Part shown: piece after piece, positions 1 to 5,133 of the stretch
How positions within the stretch are numbered: the stretch's first letter is position 1
How the letters are laid out: each line of letters begins with the position of its first letter
Source of the DNA: Pseudomonadota bacterium
Lineage (GTDB): Bacteria > Pseudomonadota > Gammaproteobacteria > Xanthomonadales > Rhodanobacteraceae
NCBI GenBank assembly: GCA_021798675.1
Contig: JAJZGE010000192.1
Location: 1 to 5,133 of the forward strand
Direction: 5' to 3'
Length of the DNA: 5,133 nucleotides
Translations under genes and position numbers: made by a program
Notes under the pieces: model-generated
Told to the model about the DNA's origin: nothing
The model's input: only the letters and a program-made list of their open reading frames with translations
The model's database searches: none

Positions 1-437
1 CGGCGGCGCTCTACGCCTTGCACATCGTGCTGCTGGGGCAGTGGTCGCGTGCGGGCGAGGCGTTCGGCCTGTCGGCGGTGCAGATGGTCGCCATCGCGGT
101 GGTCTGCCTGTTCGCCACGCTGCCGCACGGCGGACCCGTGCAGCCGCCGGACCGCGCCGCATGGCTGGCCGTGCTCTACATGGCGCTGATCGCCGGCGCC
201 GGTGCGATGCTGATGCAGACCTGGGCGCAGGCGCACATGCCCGCCACGCGCGCGGCCATCGTGATGACCACCGAACCGGTGTTCGCTGCCGCCTTCGCGG
301 TGGCGCTTGGCAGCGATGCGCTCACCTGGCGCATGCTGGCCGGCGGTGCGCTGGTGCTGGGTGCGATGTACCTGGTCGAGTTGATGCCGCGCCGTTCGGC
401 GGCGCTGGCTGCGGAGGCTGTGCACCACGAGGTGTAA
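1..437 (+). CDS. EamA/DMT-family transporter, C-terminal part (5' end outside window)
   Basis: This is an integral inner-membrane protein of the drug/metabolite transporter (EamA) type; the substrate cannot be told from the sequence. The reading frame is open from base 3 and gives 144 residues ending at TAA 435-437. Five hydrophobic stretches are visible, at about residues 1-15, 25-41, 54-72, 82-102 and 104-122. This fits the second EamA repeat of a roughly 300-residue, ten-helix protein. The segment TRAAIVMTTEPVFAAAFAVAL, at about residues 79-99, resembles the conserved small-residue/E-P helix of the second EamA domain. The tail after the last helix is short and polar (PRRSAALAAEAVHHEV), as expected for a cytoplasmic end. 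An internal TTG at position 18 could be read as a start but lies inside a helix, so the true start is upstream of the window. The gene converges on the oxidoreductase gene with only 18 bases between the two stop codons. The family call is fairly sure; the substrate is unknown. Confidence 0.85.
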   Translation, partial: AALYALHIVLLGQWSRAGEAFGLSAVQMVAIAVVCLFATLPHGGPVQPPDRAAWLAVLYMALIAGAGAMLMQTWAQAHMPATRAAIVMTTEPVFAAAFAVALGSDALTWRMLAGGALVLGAMYLVELMPRRSAALAAEAVHHEV

Positions 438-456
438 GTCGCGCCGGCCGGCGACT
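437..456. terminator. Small hairpin between the two convergent stop codons
   Basis: The 18-base gap between the convergent stops can fold as AGTCGC (437-442) with GCGACT (451-456) around the 8-base loop GCCGGCCG. The stem starts at the last base of one stop codon and ends at the last base of the other. Being symmetrical, it could form in either transcript. There is no T-tract on either side, so it is at best a weak bidirectional terminator or an RNA 3'-end stabiliser; this role is inferred only from position and pairing. Confidence 0.3.
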
Positions 457-2045
457 CAGCCGCGCGCGATGAACGCCGCCGCCCGTTCGCCGATCATCGC
501 GCAGGCGGCCTGGGTGTTGCCGGAGATCAGCGTCGGCATGATCGAGGCATCGGCCACGCGCAAGCCGGCGACGCCGCGCACCCGCAGTTCGGGATCGACC
601 ACGGCGTCGTCGTCGCTGCCGATGCGGCAAGTGCCCACCGGGTGGTAGATGGTGTCGGCGTGTGCCCGCACGATCTCGCGCAGGCGGGCTTCGTCATCCG
701 TCTCGGCGTCGTACAGCGCCGGCCCCGCGTAGCGCGCGAAGGCGGGCGCGGCGAGGATGCGGCGCGCCAGTGCGGTGCCGGCGAGCAGCGTTTCCACGTC
801 GCGCCCGTCGCTGAGGAAGGCAGGGTCGATCTGCGGTGCGCGGCGGGCGTCGGCGCTTGCCAGCCGCACGCTGCCGCGGCTGTGCGGGCGCAGCACGCAG
901 GTATGCAGCGACAGTCCGCGGGTGGCGTGCAGGCGGCGGCTGTGGTTGTCCACGATGCCGATGCACAGGTGCATCTGCACGTCGGGACGGTCCAGATCGG
1001 GCCGCGTGCGCAGGAAGCCGCCGGCCTCGGCGACGTTGCTGGTGAGCAGGCCCGTGCCGCGACGGAACGGCGCGATGGCGCGCAGCACCTGCGGCACGAT
1101 GGACGGCACGGTGCCGAACAGGCCGTGGTCGTTCACCCTCCGACTGATGACGAAATCCACGTGGTCCTGCAGGTTCGCGCCCACACCGGGACTGTCGTGC
1201 AGCACCGGGATGCCCAGTTCGCGCAAATGACCGGCGGGGCCGATGCCCGAGAGCATCAGCAACTGCGGCGTGCCGAAGGCGCCGGCTGACAGCACCACCT
1301 CCGCGCGCGCGGCGTACGTGCTGCCATCGACGCAGGCGACACCGCGGGCGCGGCCGTCTTCGAGCAGTACGCGCGCCACCGGCGTGTCTGCCAGCACAGT
1401 CAGGTTCTTCGGCGCCAGCGTGGCGAGGTAGGCGCGTGCCGCGTTCCAGCGCTGGCCGCGGCGCTGGAACACCTGGTACAGGCCTGCGCCTTCCTGGCTG
1501 GCGCCGTTGAAGTCGGTATTGAGTGGATGGCCGCACTGCACGGCGGCGTCCACGAAGGCGCGCGCGCAGTCGCTGGGGCTGGCCAGGTCGCTCACCGCCA
1601 GCGGGCCGCCGATGGCGTGCCAGGCGTCGGCGCCGCGCGCGTTGTCCTCGCCGCGCAGGAAGTATGGCAGCACGTCGCCCCACGCCCAGCCGCTGGCGCC
1701 GAGACGTGCCCAGTCGTCGTAGTCCTCGCGCTGGCCGCGGATGTAGATCATCGCGTTGATCAGGCTGGAGCCGCCCAGCCCGCGCCCGCGCGGCTGTACG
1801 CCGCGGCGCCCGCCCAGGCCCGCCTGCGGCACGGTGCGATAGCTGTAGTTGCGCGCGTTGCGGAACGGCACCAGGGTGGCTATGCCCAGCGGCACGTCCG
1901 AGCGGATGCCGCTTTTCGCGGGGCCGGTCTCGAGCAGCAGCACGGAGGCCTCCGGCCGCGCCTGCGCCAGCCGCGTGGCGCAGGCGCAACCGGACGGGCC
2001 GGCGCCGACGATGATGTAGTCGAAGCTGCCGCGTGGCGCGTCCAT
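456..2045 (-). CDS. GMC-family FAD-dependent oxidoreductase (alcohol/choline dehydrogenase-like)
   Basis: This is a flavoprotein predicted to oxidise a primary or secondary alcohol with FAD; the natural substrate is not evident. It has 529 residues when started at the ATG at 2045. The N-terminal FAD domain shows the dinucleotide-binding loop GAGPSG (residues 14-19) and the ribose-binding Glu in LLLETG (Glu39). GMC signature 1 is GRGLGGSSLINAMIYIRG (from residue 87, Asn97) and signature 2 is GAFGTPQLLMLSGIG (255-269). The C-terminal GMC domain has YHPVGTCRIG with the catalytic-type His468 and ends with GNTQAACAMIGERAA carrying Asn510, the usual His/Asn pair. Length is normal for the family. 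There is no signal peptide or membrane helix, so it is probably cytoplasmic. A GTG at 2084 would add 13 residues but overlap upp by 38 bases. The ATG gives the arrangement TGA-C-ATG with the upp stop and is preferred. No strong Shine-Dalgarno precedes it, which suits reinitiation after upp. Choline, polyethylene-glycol and aliphatic alcohol dehydrogenases are all possible relatives. Confidence 0.93.
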   Translation of the reverse strand: MDAPRGSFDYIIVGAGPSGCACATRLAQARPEASVLLLETGPAKSGIRSDVPLGIATLVPFRNARNYSYRTVPQAGLGGRRGVQPRGRGLGGSSLINAMIYIRGQREDYDDWARLGASGWAWGDVLPYFLRGEDNARGADAWHAIGGPLAVSDLASPSDCARAFVDAAVQCGHPLNTDFNGASQEGAGLYQVFQRRGQRWNAARAYLATLAPKNLTVLADTPVARVLLEDGRARGVACVDGSTYAARAEVVLSAGAFGTPQLLMLSGIGPAGHLRELGIPVLHDSPGVGANLQDHVDFVISRRVNDHGLFGTVPSIVPQVLRAIAPFRRGTGLLTSNVAEAGGFLRTRPDLDRPDVQMHLCIGIVDNHSRRLHATRGLSLHTCVLRPHSRGSVRLASADARRAPQIDPAFLSDGRDVETLLAGTALARRILAAPAFARYAGPALYDAETDDEARLREIVRAHADTIYHPVGTCRIGSDDDAVVDPELRVRGVAGLRVADASIMPTLISGNTQAACAMIGERAAAFIARG

Positions 2046-2046
2046 G

Positions 2047-2685
2047 TCAGCCCGGCAACTGCTTGGTGCCGAAGATCTTGTCACCGGCGTCGCCGAGGCC
2101 CGGCAGGATGTAGCCGTGATCGTTGAGCCGCTGGTCGATGGCTGCGGTGTAGATCTCGATATCGGGATGCGCGGCCTCGATGCGCTTGAGCCCCTCCGGC
2201 GCGGCGACCAGGAACAGCCCCTTGATGCGCGTGCAACCGGCGGCCTTGAGCATGTCCACGGTGGCGACCAGGGTGCCGGCGGTGGCCAGCATCGGGTCGA
2301 CGATCAGTGCGATGCGCTCGTCCATGCGACCGGTGAGCTTCTCGTAGTAGGCGATCGGCTGCAGGGTCTGCTCGTCGCGCTGCAGGCCCACCACGCTGAC
2401 CTTGGCGGCGGGGATCAGGTCGAGCACGCCGGGCAGCATGCCGAGGCCGGCGCGCAAGATCGGCACGATGGTGATCTTGGCGCCCTTGATCCGCTGCACG
2501 GTGAGCGGGCCGGCCCAGCCGTCGATGTGTTCCTCGACCGTTTCTAGGTCCTTGGTGGCCTCGTAGGTGAGCAGGGCGGCGACCTCGCCGGCCAGCTCGC
2601 GGAATTCCTTGGTGCTGATCCCGGCGCGCCTCATCAGGCCGAGCTTGTGCTGGATCAGCGGGTGGCGGACTTCGACGGTTTTCAT
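2047..2685 (-). CDS. upp: Uracil phosphoribosyltransferase
   Basis: It catalyses uracil + PRPP to UMP + diphosphate, the pyrimidine-salvage step, in the cytoplasm. The 212-residue product aligns by eye along its whole length with the 208-residue E. coli enzyme. Shared segments include [12 protein letters not shown] (8-19), [12 protein letters not shown] (38-49), [10 protein letters not shown] (74-83), the PRPP-binding loop [10 protein letters not shown] (129-138), LVAAPEG (159-165) and the uracil-binding end [16 protein letters not shown] (192-207). The loop reads ATAGT where E. coli has ATGGS, a small change in a key segment. Four extra residues (QLPG) follow the usual C-terminus. The ATG at 2685 was chosen because it begins [10 protein letters not shown], the normal family start. 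A GTG or CAC-complement start further upstream at 2850 would run through the psiF terminator and is rejected. No Shine-Dalgarno precedes the ATG. It is the first gene of a two-gene unit with the GMC oxidoreductase, one base apart. Confidence 0.97.
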   Translation of the reverse strand: MKTVEVRHPLIQHKLGLMRRAGISTKEFRELAGEVAALLTYEATKDLETVEEHIDGWAGPLTVQRIKGAKITIVPILRAGLGMLPGVLDLIPAAKVSVVGLQRDEQTLQPIAYYEKLTGRMDERIALIVDPMLATAGTLVATVDMLKAAGCTRIKGLFLVAAPEGLKRIEAAHPDIEIYTAAIDQRLNDHGYILPGLGDAGDKIFGTKQLPG

Positions 2686-2720
2686 CGGCCAAGCATAGCC
2701 CCACACCTGGCGCGGGAAAC
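2686..2720 (-). promoter_or_regulatory. Candidate upp promoter giving a near-leaderless transcript
   Basis: On the minus strand TATGCT (bases 2697-2692) matches four of six -10 consensus bases. It sits so close to the upp ATG (2685) that a start site at the normal distance would fall on or next to the A of the ATG. A weak -35-like TTTCCC occupies 2719-2714 with a 16-base spacer. The lack of any Shine-Dalgarno before the ATG agrees with a leaderless mRNA. The -10 and its distance are read directly; promoter activity is inferred. Confidence 0.4.
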
Positions 2721-2736
2721 CGCCGGGGGCGGCTTT
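2717..2736. other. Short hairpin overlapping the upp -35 region
   Basis: AAACCGCC (2717-2724) can pair with GGCGG-C-TTT (2728-2736) around a GGG loop, with one bulged C at 2733. The stem is five G-C pairs plus three A-T pairs. It lies downstream of the psiF terminator and covers the proposed upp -35. It may be a back-up transcription stop for psiF readthrough, but only three T residues follow on the minus strand, so the role is uncertain. Confidence 0.25.
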
Positions 2737-2770
2737 CGGTATCGCGTCTGCCGTGGCGCGGGGAGTTACG

Positions 2771-2800
2771 AAAAAAGGCGCCGCCTCGCGGCGGCGCCTT
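2771..2800 (-). terminator. Intrinsic (Rho-independent) terminator of psiF
   Basis: A perfect 11-bp inverted repeat, AAGGCGCCGCC (2775-2785) with GGCGGCGCCTT (2790-2800), encloses a four-base loop. Read on the minus strand, the loop is GCGA, a GNRA-type tetraloop, and the stem runs into six T residues (2776-2771). It begins 21 bases after the psiF stop codon. These are all the parts of a classical terminator, and it separates psiF from the downstream upp unit. Confidence 0.93.
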
Positions 2801-2821
2801 GGTACACCGGTGCCGGATTGC

Positions 2822-3178
2822 TCAGTGCCCGGCGGCAGCCGCGGCACCACCCTTGAGGCAGGTGCTCATGAAGGTCTTGCGATCGGCGCCCTTGAGCGAC
2901 TTGCCCTTGGCTTCGGCGTTGCAGGCCTTCATTTTTTCCTGTTGGGTGGCCTTGGCGGTGGTGGGTGCGGCGGCGCCATGCCCCTTGAGGCAGGAGCTCA
3001 TGAAGGCCTTGCGTTCGTCACCCTTCTTGCCGGTGGCCTGGTGGCTGCAGTCGGCCATGCGCTGCTGCTGCGGCGTGAGCGCCTTCTTGGCGGCAGCCTG
3101 CGGCGTGGCGGCGAACGCGGCGGTGGTGGCGCAGGCGAGAACGGCGCAGGCGACGAGCTGGCTGAAACGCAGAGTCAT
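2822..3178 (-). CDS. psiF: PsiF-repeat small secreted protein
   Basis: A 118-residue protein with a Sec signal peptide: a basic N-terminus (MTLR), a hydrophobic core and a likely cut after Ala23 (AFA|ATP). The mature part has two PsiF-type repeats, each with two cysteines. The first is around residues 38-65 (Cys44, Cys63, ending FMSSCLKG); the second is around 80-109 (Cys86, Cys107, ending FMSTCLKG). An Ala/Thr-rich linker joins them, and an Ala-rich tail follows. The paired cysteines would allow a disulfide in each repeat in the periplasm; this is inferred. E. coli psiF is known as a phosphate-starvation-inducible gene of unknown function. The start at 3178 is fixed by a perfect GGAGGAA (3190-3184) five bases upstream and by the signal peptide. 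Extending the frame upstream to 3511 would run through the aminotransferase 3' end and is rejected. The gene ends at a strong intrinsic terminator. I see no Pho box upstream, so phosphate control should not be assumed here. Confidence 0.9.
   Translation of the reverse strand: MTLRFSQLVACAVLACATTAAFAATPQAAAKKALTPQQQRMADCSHQATGKKGDERKAFMSSCLKGHGAAAPTTAKATQQEKMKACNAEAKGKSLKGADRKTFMSTCLKGGAAAAAGH
2850..3013 (-). repeat. Internal in-frame duplication in psiF
   Basis: Bases 2850-2881 and 2982-3013 are near-identical 32-base direct repeats, offset by 132 bases (44 codons), with two mismatches (2863/2995 and 2875/3007). They encode the ends of the two PsiF repeats ([11 protein letters not shown] and [11 protein letters not shown]). 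This shows that the two domains come from a duplication whose core motif is still nearly identical in DNA. Confidence 0.8.
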
Positions 3179-3183
3179 GGTGG

Positions 3184-3225
3184 TTCCTCCCGAGGTGACC
3201 GGCGGCTGCCGGCGCAGGCAGTCTA
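3184..3225 (-). promoter_or_regulatory. psiF ribosome-binding site and candidate -10
   Basis: GGAGGAA (3190-3184) lies five bases before the psiF ATG and is a near-perfect Shine-Dalgarno. Upstream, TAGACT (3225-3220 on the minus strand) matches four of six -10 bases and would give a leader of about 35 bases. No good -35 is seen at the usual spacing, so the ribosome-binding site is sure and the promoter is tentative. Confidence 0.5.
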
Positions 3226-3277
3226 TCGCCGCCAGGGACGCACCGAGGCTGAACGGGAGGAGGGGGGTGTAGGCCGG

Positions 3278-3306
3278 GCGCCCGCCGCGATGTCGGCGGC
3301 GGGCGC
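3278..3306 (-). terminator. GC-rich hairpin after the aminotransferase gene
   Basis: A perfect 11-bp inverted repeat, GCGCCCGCCGC (3278-3288) with GCGGCGGGCGC (3296-3306), has a seven-base loop. It begins 15 bases beyond the aminotransferase stop. All stem pairs are G-C, but no T-tract follows on the minus strand, so it is not a standard intrinsic terminator. It may pause polymerase, protect the mRNA 3' end, or allow some readthrough into psiF. The structure is read directly; the role is inferred. Confidence 0.5.
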
Positions 3307-3321
3307 TGGGCCGCGGTCCGC

Positions 3322-4818
3322 TCAGGCCGCCTTGCTTTCGCTCTTGCGCGGGCCTTCCAGCAGGGCGTGGCGCACGTGCGAGACCACCAGCTCCACTTCC
3401 GCGCTGGTGACGTTGAAGTGCGGGGTGAAGCGCAGCGAATTGACCCCGCCGTGGATCACGCCGATGCCGCGCTCGCGCAGGTACTCCTCGGTGGAGCCGG
3501 CGCCGTAGCACTTGAACTGCGGGGCCAGCTCGCAGGAAAACAGCAGGCCGGTGCCCTGCACCTTGGTGATCAGGCCGCCCAGCTCGTCCTTCAGGGCGTT
3601 GAGCTTGTCCACGAACTCCTTGCCGCGCTCGCGGATGTTGGCCCGCACGGCGTCGGTGAGTTCGCCCAGCGTGGCCAGCGCCACGTCCAGCGCGCGCGGG
3701 TTCGCGGTCATGGTGTTGCCGTAGACGCCCTTGCGGTACAGGCCGGCGGTACGCTCGCTGACTGCCAGCACCGACAGCGGGTACTGGCCGGCGTTGAGCG
3801 CCTTGGAGAAGGTTTCCATGTCCGGCGCGGGCAGCTTCTCGAAGCCGGGGTAGTCGGTGAGCGAGAGCACGCCGTGCGCACGCAGGCCGGCCTGGATCGA
3901 GTCGACCAGCAGCAGGCTGCCGTGCGATTCGGTGAGCCGGCGCGCGGCGGCGTAGAACTCCGGCGTCACCGCGCGGCCCGGATCGCCTTCGCCCATCACC
4001 GGTTCCAGGAACATCGCCTCGATGAACCAGCCGTTCTTGTCGGCATCGGCGAACGCGGCTTCCAACTGGGCCACGTTGTAGGGCTCGACCACCAGCACGC
4101 TGTCCTCGTGGCGGTAGCTGGCGAGGTACTGCTGGTAGGTCTTGCGCGAGGAGTCGGAATACAGCGCCGGCTTGTCAGTGCGGCCATGGAAGGCGCCCTT
4201 CACCACCAGGCGCTTGATCGTGCGCCCGGCGTAGCGGCCGCCGGCGTCGGTCATCAGCTTGGCGTTGACGTCGGCGATGCGGCAGGCCAGGCCCACCGAC
4301 TCGGAGCCGGAGTTCAGGCACAGGTAGCGCGCATATGGGTTGCCGCCGCGGTTGCGGCCCAGCTCGCGGTTCAGCGCCTGGGTGAAGCGCAGCTGCGACA
4401 CGCTGGGCGTCATCACGTTCGCCATCACCTGCTCGCGCGCCAGCGCGGCGTCGATGGCCGGGTGGTTGTGGCCGAAGCCGAGCATGCCGTAGCCGCCGTT
4501 GTCGTGCAGCACGGCGCCCTTCAGCGTGACGATCCACGGACCGCGCGCGGCAGCCGGCAGGTAGGGGTTGATCGCGTCGTCGGGGTAGAAGTTGACGAAG
4601 CCGGCCTGTGCCTGCGCCAACTGCTCCGCCTCGTCCAGCTTCAGGAACTCGCCCAGCTCGTTGCGCAGTTCGCGATGGCGCGCCACCGCGGCGGACACGG
4701 CTTCGCCCAGCATGGCGTCGGCGGCGGCCATGCGCTCGATGCTGGCGTCATCCAGGCCGGTGGTGCGCGGCTTGCCGCCGAATTCGCGCAGTTCGCGCAG
4801 CTGATCGATCAAACCCAT
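3322..4818 (-). CDS. Class-III PLP-dependent aminotransferase, subfamily unassigned
   Basis: A 498-residue cytoplasmic fold-type I aminotransferase of class III (the acetylornithine/ornithine/GABA aminotransferase superfamily). The substrate is not clear. Landmarks are the phosphate-binding GSES (171-174), AFHGRT (209-214, aromatic plus His that stacks on PLP), EP (272-273), LLLVDSIQAG with Asp306 and Gln309 (contacts to the ring N1 and O3'), FSKALN with Lys339 as Schiff-base lysine, NTMTANP (368-374), and SLRFTPH with Arg463 near the C-terminus. The usual D-E-x-Q is D-S-I-Q here, and the usual glycine-rich segment around the lysine is replaced by KALNAGQYP. About 80-95 residues precede the part that aligns with ordinary 400-residue class-III enzymes; this part is charged and helix-like (MGLIDQLRELREFGG at the start). 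The start at 4818 is fixed by GAGGAG (4830-4825) six bases upstream. The frame continues to 5004 but without family-like sequence. It appears to be transcribed alone, with a hairpin after its stop. An acetylornithine or lysine aminotransferase label would be a guess. Confidence 0.9.
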   Translation of the reverse strand: MGLIDQLRELREFGGKPRTTGLDDASIERMAAADAMLGEAVSAAVARHRELRNELGEFLKLDEAEQLAQAQAGFVNFYPDDAINPYLPAAARGPWIVTLKGAVLHDNGGYGMLGFGHNHPAIDAALAREQVMANVMTPSVSQLRFTQALNRELGRNRGGNPYARYLCLNSGSESVGLACRIADVNAKLMTDAGGRYAGRTIKRLVVKGAFHGRTDKPALYSDSSRKTYQQYLASYRHEDSVLVVEPYNVAQLEAAFADADKNGWFIEAMFLEPVMGEGDPGRAVTPEFYAAARRLTESHGSLLLVDSIQAGLRAHGVLSLTDYPGFEKLPAPDMETFSKALNAGQYPLSVLAVSERTAGLYRKGVYGNTMTANPRALDVALATLGELTDAVRANIRERGKEFVDKLNALKDELGGLITKVQGTGLLFSCELAPQFKCYGAGSTEEYLRERGIGVIHGGVNSLRFTPHFNVTSAEVELVVSHVRHALLEGPRKSESKAA

Positions 4819-4824
4819 GGTGTT

Positions 4825-4902
4825 CTCCTCGAAATCCGTCGGCGCCTCGCACCCAGCGCGAAGCAGGCCGACGTATAGGGCGTGGTGTGCGCGACAGGTC
4901 AT
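4825..4902 (-). promoter_or_regulatory. Candidate promoter and ribosome-binding site of the aminotransferase gene
   Basis: The Shine-Dalgarno GAGGAG (4830-4825) is clear. Upstream on the minus strand TATACG (4877-4872) matches four of six -10 bases, and ATGACC (4902-4897) matches four of six -35 bases, with a rather long 19-base spacer. The start site would lie near 4865 and give a leader of about 47 bases. The ribosome-binding site is secure; the promoter hexamers are tentative. Confidence 0.4.
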
Positions 4903-4949
4903 CCGGCTTCGCGGGCGGCGCGCATCCACGAACGCCAAGGATAACCCGT

Positions 4950-4971
4950 GGGGTAGGCTGCCCGGTACCCC
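4950..4971. repeat. Inverted repeat GGGGTA-N10-TACCCC, possible operator
   Basis: GGGGTA (4950-4955) and TACCCC (4966-4971) form a perfect 6-bp inverted repeat with a 10-base spacer, a span of 22 bases. It lies about 130 bases upstream of the aminotransferase start, in the intergenic region between that gene and a possible divergent gene. The half-site spacing suits a dimeric DNA-binding protein, but a chance occurrence in GC-rich DNA is possible. No regulator gene is in the window. Confidence 0.3.
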
Positions 4972-5088
4972 CTGGCGGCATCGAAACGCCTTGCACTGCA
5001 GCAACTTGCGCGCGAATGACGCCTGTCACACGCGATACCTGACGGTGGCGACTGGGGTGCTCGGGACGCCTTGCCTAAGCTCCGTGGC

Positions 5089-5133
5089 ATGTCCCGCAAG
5101 CCGCGGGCCCACCGGCTCTTCCCCGCATGCGGG
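5089..5133 (+). CDS. Possible start of a divergent gene, cut by the window end
   Basis: An ATG at 5089 opens a frame that stays open to the last base, giving 15 residues (MSRKPRAHRLFPACG). No Shine-Dalgarno precedes it. TAAGCT at 5076-5081 is a weak -10-like hexamer (three of six bases) placed so that transcription would begin at or next to the ATG, the same geometry seen at upp. With so few residues the product cannot be recognised, and the frame may equally be non-coding. It is listed because the preceding 270 bases carry no other gene and fit a divergent intergenic region. Confidence 0.3.
   Translation, partial: MSRKPRAHRLFPACG
5122..5133. repeat. 12-bp perfect palindrome at the window edge
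   Basis: CCCGCATGCGGG (5122-5133) is a perfect palindrome that runs into the end of the window, so its full extent is unknown. It could be part of a terminator stem with a CATG loop. Its left half, CCCGCA, also occurs at 5093-5098 and could pair with the right half instead. Confidence 0.4.

Noticed and set aside
694..1989. 431-codon minus-strand frame within the GMC gene
   Set aside because: It is the shifted frame of the oxidoreductase and reads as Arg/Ala/Pro-rich sequence, typical of out-of-frame GC-rich coding DNA.
2686..2850. N-terminal extension of upp
   Set aside because: The added 55 residues would cross the psiF terminator and overlap the psiF stop. They do not resemble the Upp family, which begins at MKTVEV-type sequence.
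3130..3155. Possible lipobox (LVAC or VLAC) in the PsiF signal peptide
   Set aside because: The first cysteine is too close to the N-terminus for a full hydrophobic core, the second has Leu at -2, and a better signal peptidase I site (AFA|A) follows.
3179..3511. N-terminal extension of the PsiF protein
   Set aside because: It overlaps the aminotransferase 3' end and a GC hairpin. The signal peptide and perfect ribosome-binding site fix the start at 3178.
3367..4878. Long plus-strand open frame (503 codons) opposite the aminotransferase
   Set aside because: It is the antisense shadow of a well-recognised gene in high-GC DNA. Its translation is low-complexity (Val/His/Gln/Ala/Arg-rich) with no family features.
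5023..5044. Pho-box-like CTGTCAC...CTGACGG
   Set aside because: The two elements are 16 bases apart rather than the 11-base repeat expected of a Pho box, and they lie far from psiF.
1..5133. A novel defence, mobile or biosynthetic system
   Set aside because: All sizeable genes fall in known families in an ordinary chromosomal layout. There are no transposase, integrase, toxin-antitoxin or CRISPR features and no compositional break visible by eye.

Overview
The window is a GC-rich (roughly two-thirds G+C by eye) bacterial chromosome segment with dense, ordinary gene packing. The gene set, the protein sequences and the promoter style suggest a gammaproteobacterium of the Xanthomonadales/Lysobacterales type, possibly Rhodanobacteraceae. 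That placement is inferred from general resemblance and was not tested by any search. I see no insertion sequence, phage gene, CRISPR array, tRNA or rRNA.

Layout, left to right. Positions 1-437 (+) hold the C-terminal half of an EamA/DMT-type membrane transporter cut by the window edge. It converges on a minus-strand pair: a GMC-family FAD oxidoreductase (456-2045) preceded by upp, uracil phosphoribosyltransferase (2047-2685). The upp stop and the oxidoreductase start are separated by one base, so the two are very probably co-transcribed and translationally coupled. Upstream of upp lie a candidate promoter that would give a nearly leaderless mRNA and, further upstream, a clear intrinsic terminator (2771-2800) that ends the next minus-strand gene. 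That gene is a small secreted PsiF-repeat protein (2822-3178). Beyond a GC-rich hairpin comes a 498-residue class-III PLP aminotransferase (3322-4818), also on the minus strand with a strong ribosome-binding site. The last 315 bases (4819-5133) are mainly intergenic. They hold a candidate promoter for the aminotransferase, an inverted repeat, and possibly the first codons of a divergent plus-strand gene at 5089.

How the genes relate. Upp salvages uracil to UMP. The GMC enzyme oxidises an unidentified alcohol, the aminotransferase moves amino groups to or from an unidentified substrate, PsiF is a small periplasmic protein of unknown role, and the EamA protein would export or import a metabolite. 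Apart from the tight upp-oxidoreductase pair they look like independent units rather than one pathway. I found no convincing evidence of a previously undescribed system. The items worth a second look are regulatory (the upp start, the 4.8-5.1 kb intergenic region), the upp-GMC coupling, and the unassigned subfamily of the aminotransferase.
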